DNA of 7,252 nucleotides, from contig CANPZA010000075.1 of the NCBI GenBank assembly GCA_947588915.1, positions 1 through 7,252 of the forward strand, read 5' to 3'. The notes under the pieces are model-generated. The model saw nothing but the letters and a program-made list of their open reading frames with translations, was not told where the DNA came from and searched no databases. The position numbers and the translations under genes were made by a program. The DNA comes from an uncultured Clostridia bacterium (GTDB lineage: Bacteria > Bacillota_A > Clostridia > TANB77 > CAG-508). Of this stretch, positions 5,938 to 7,252 are shown one piece after another (within the stretch, counting starts at the first letter, position 1; the number at the start of each line of letters is the position of its first letter).

Positions 5938-6781
5938 GGTTAACTCTATTTAATACCTTTCCCCATGTATCATATTCTAAGGCTTTGAATTGATTTAAAC
6001 CATTTTTTTGGTCATCACCATATGGTTGACAAAGTCTTTGCTCATATATACTTAACCCATTCTTATACATAAGTTCATAAATATAATTAAACTTTAAATC
6101 TAACTTACTTACTGCTCCCCATATATCTTCTGCTTTCCAGTCATAGATTGGATAAAAATTATATACATCTATATGTCTTTCATTATATTTTACTTTTGTC
6201 GTCCAATTATGTCCTTCAAAAGTAAGTTTATGATCTTGAAATGCAATTGTTCTAAATCTGTTTAAACTCTCATCTGTTCTAATTGCTATTCCACAAGCCA
6301 CCTTATCTTTATATTTTTTTAAGTACCAGTCAGCAAATTGTACAATGAATTCTTCGAATTCTTCTCCCTTTTTAAACCATGGGAATGGACAATTATTTAT
6401 ATTTATACTGTCTTCTGGCATACTCCTTACCCATAAATGTTTACTTTCTTCCTCCCAGCATATCCATTTAGGTTGTAATACTGAAATTGCATTTCTTAAA
6501 GCCATTGGTAGGCATATATGGTAAAAATCTCTTATTTGTGATAATCTTTTTATCTCTTCTACATGTTCAATTGTATAACGATACTGTGCTTCAAAATCTA
6601 TATATAATACATCAAATTTTTTACCCATTTCTTTTGCAACCATATTTGCAAGTTGCACCATTACTGAACTATCTTTTCCTCCACTAAAACTTAAATAAAT
6701 ATTATCAAAATTTTCAAATATAATTTGCAATCTTTCTTTTGCAGCATCTAACACATTCTTTTCTAAATATTTTTTTGGCAT
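5921..6781 (-). CDS. IbrA-like PP-loop ATPase / PAPS-reductase-family protein, N-terminal part of a frameshifted gene
   Basis: First gene of the three-gene unit, 286 residues from ATG 6781. The N-terminal Rossmann-like ATP-pyrophosphatase domain carries the PP-loop FSGGKDSS (32-39), and a later CQPYGDDQKNGL block (251-262) is typical of the DUF3440/IbrA branch. The family shares its fold with PAPS reductase and with the sulfur-handling DndC, but the true substrate of IbrA-type proteins is not known; they are described as working with IbrB. GTG 6790 is 2 bases from the AAAGGA site and too close; ATG 6781 sits 11 bases from it and is preferred. The frame ends early (RVNRSQFW, TAG-free, TAA 5921) where relatives continue VNGVNFGNIY. 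The domain continues in the next frame. Promoter and operator lie just upstream. Confidence 0.88.
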   Translation of the reverse strand: MPKKYLEKNVLDAAKERLQIIFENFDNIYLSFSGGKDSSVMVQLANMVAKEMGKKFDVLYIDFEAQYRYTIEHVEEIKRLSQIRDFYHICLPMALRNAISVLQPKWICWEEESKHLWVRSMPEDSININNCPFPWFKKGEEFEEFIVQFADWYLKKYKDKVACGIAIRTDESLNRFRTIAFQDHKLTFEGHNWTTKVKYNERHIDVYNFYPIYDWKAEDIWGAVSKLDLKFNYIYELMYKNGLSIYEQRLCQPYGDDQKNGLNQFKALEYDTWGKVLNRVNRSQFW

Positions 6782-6797
6782 TTTTTTCACTTTCCTT

Positions 6798-6825
6798 TAT
6801 TCCAAATTATACCATTTTTGGAATA
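6798..6825. promoter_or_regulatory. Perfect 9-bp inverted repeat overlapping the ibrA-like -10 box (candidate operator)
   Basis: TATTCCAAA (6798-6806) and TTTGGAATA (6817-6825) are perfect inverted repeats separated by 10 bases, with centres 19 bases apart, about two helical turns. The -10 box (6806-6811) lies between the arms, so a bound dimer would block RNA polymerase. Which regulator binds is unknown. Confidence 0.65.
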
Positions 6826-6834
6826 TTCTGTAAA
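6806..6834 (-). promoter_or_regulatory. Promoter of the ibrA-GNAT-ibrB-like unit
   Basis: On the minus strand TTTACA (6834-6829), a 17-base spacer and TATAAT (6811-6806), preceded by TGG, form a strong extended -10 promoter. Start near 6799 would leave a leader of only about 18 bases before ATG 6781, with the ribosome site AAAGGA at 6798-6793 right at the RNA 5' end. Confidence 0.75.
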
Positions 6835-6907
6835 GTTTTGTCGAAAAATAAATTAAATTTTTTTATTTTACAATATAAAATTTGTTTAGATTAAAAATAA
6901 TATTATC

Positions 6908-7150
6908 TTAATCTTCTTTATATTTACTGTTAATGTTCAATGTTGCTTGTTTTGACGATGTAACTCTTTTTGTTTCGTATTCTATAACTGTGCCTATATG
7001 GATTTGTTCTGCTTCTCTTTGAGATGTCTTATTATCTATGAACCGATACACATCGCCATTGTCTTTAACACCACTAATTACACGAGATAGTATAGAATAT
7101 GGGTTATTGTCTTTAATTCCAGTAGTTGTAACTATGTATTTTTCCATCAT
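6908..7150 (-). CDS. Unrecognised 80-residue protein
   Basis: I do not recognise this protein. From ATG 7150 it is 80 residues, with no signal peptide, membrane segment or cysteine. Alternating hydrophobic stretches (KYIVTTTG, DVYRFID, IGTVIEYETKRV) suggest a small beta-rich domain; the C-terminal 20 residues are polar and basic and look disordered. A GTG at 7168 would add six residues but has no ribosome site; AGAAGA, 6 bases before ATG 7150, favours 7150 (or 7147). It runs in the same direction as the ibrA-like unit, 127 bases upstream of its ATG. That unit has its own promoter, so a functional link is possible but unproven. An inverted repeat overlaps its own presumed -10. Confidence 0.6.
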   Translation of the reverse strand: MMEKYIVTTTGIKDNNPYSILSRVISGVKDNGDVYRFIDNKTSQREAEQIHIGTVIEYETKRVTSSKQATLNINSKYKED

Positions 7151-7166
7151 AGCAATTCTTCTTTCC

Positions 7167-7186
7167 ACTCTATGAAATTATAGAGT
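7167..7186. promoter_or_regulatory. Inverted repeat ACTCTAT-N6-ATAGAGT overlapping a -10 box
   Basis: Arms 7167-7173 and 7180-7186 are perfect 7-bp inverted repeats. The minus-strand TATAAT at 7182-7177 falls between and into them, 26 bases before ATG 7150. The -35 at 17 bases (TCAATT) is weak. This looks like a repressor site at the promoter of the 80-residue protein; a transcript hairpin is less likely. Confidence 0.5.
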
Positions 7187-7197
7187 TAATAATCTGG

Positions 7198-7233
7198 TCA
7201 ATTGAAAAAGTAAATTCAATTTGGAAAAAGTAA
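7198..7233. repeat. Imperfect direct repeats TCAATT(T/G)GAAAAAGTAA
   Basis: TCAATTGAAAAAGTAA (7198-7213) and TCAATTTGGAAAAAGTAA (7216-7233) are near-identical copies starting 18 bases apart. They lie just upstream of the promoter of the 80-residue gene and could be activator or repressor sites. Confidence 0.5.
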
Positions 7234-7244
7234 CTTCTAGTTAC
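7230..7244. repeat. Inverted repeat GTAACT-TCT-AGTTAC
   Basis: Six-bp perfect arms (7230-7235, 7239-7244) around three bases overlap the second direct repeat. It could be a regulator site or the start of an element continuing beyond the window; no more can be said. Confidence 0.35.
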
Positions 7245-7252
7245 CGATTAAG

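Noticed and set aside
6487..6687. Plus-strand frame of 66 residues
   Set aside because: Antisense to the PP-loop region of the ibrA-like gene, without a ribosome site or recognisable domain.
7196..7201. Minus-strand TTGACC as the -35 box of the 80-residue gene
   Set aside because: It is only 13 bases from the TATAAT, too close for a standard promoter.
1..7252. CRISPR array, tRNA or rRNA genes
   Set aside because: No regularly spaced repeats of the right size, no cloverleaf with a TTCGA-type T loop, and no conserved rRNA stretch were seen on either strand.

Overview
The window is very AT-rich and uses the standard code (TGG for Trp, TAA/TAG/TGA as stops). It has AGGAGG-type ribosome sites, TTGACA/TATAAT promoters, a transcription-terminating T-box and intrinsic terminators. 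This points to a low-GC Firmicute, most likely a member of the Clostridia. No species can be named from the sequence alone.

Layout: (1) 1-631, two transposase remnants on + placed end to end: an ISAs1-like C-terminal piece, then a REP-type (Y1) transposase C-terminal piece. (2) 615-1686, minus strand, an MprF/UPF0104-type membrane flippase-like gene split by one extra base in an A/T homopolymer near its N-terminus. (3) 1811-2373, minus strand, a small unit made of a 47-codon gene (possibly Spo0E-like, not previously obvious because it is so short) and an XRE repressor. (4) 2374-2763, about 390 bases without a protein gene: mirrored divergent promoters and a T-box leader. (5) 2764-4512, aspS, ending in a 17-bp bidirectional terminator shared with the convergent unit. 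(6) 4553-6781, minus strand, a three-gene unit: an IbrA-like PP-loop/PAPS-reductase protein (interrupted by one extra base), a small GNAT-like protein, and an IbrB-like ParB-fold protein. (7) 6908-7150, minus strand, an unrecognised 80-codon gene preceded by palindromes and direct repeats.

How the parts work together: the T-box in front of aspS has no Asp codon anywhere in stem I. The best specifier is AAC (Asn), overlapped by GAA (Glu), and the AspRS has the sequence style of the non-discriminating Asp/Asn enzymes. Together these suggest that aspS is controlled by the state of tRNA-Asn (and perhaps tRNA-Glu) in an indirect asparaginylation pathway. The IbrA-GNAT-IbrB unit looks like accessory DNA. 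It has its own extended -10 promoter, with a perfect 9-bp inverted repeat overlapping the -10 box, as expected for a repressor-controlled module. Both broken genes carry exactly one extra base, so a sequencing or assembly error must be excluded before they are called true pseudogenes.
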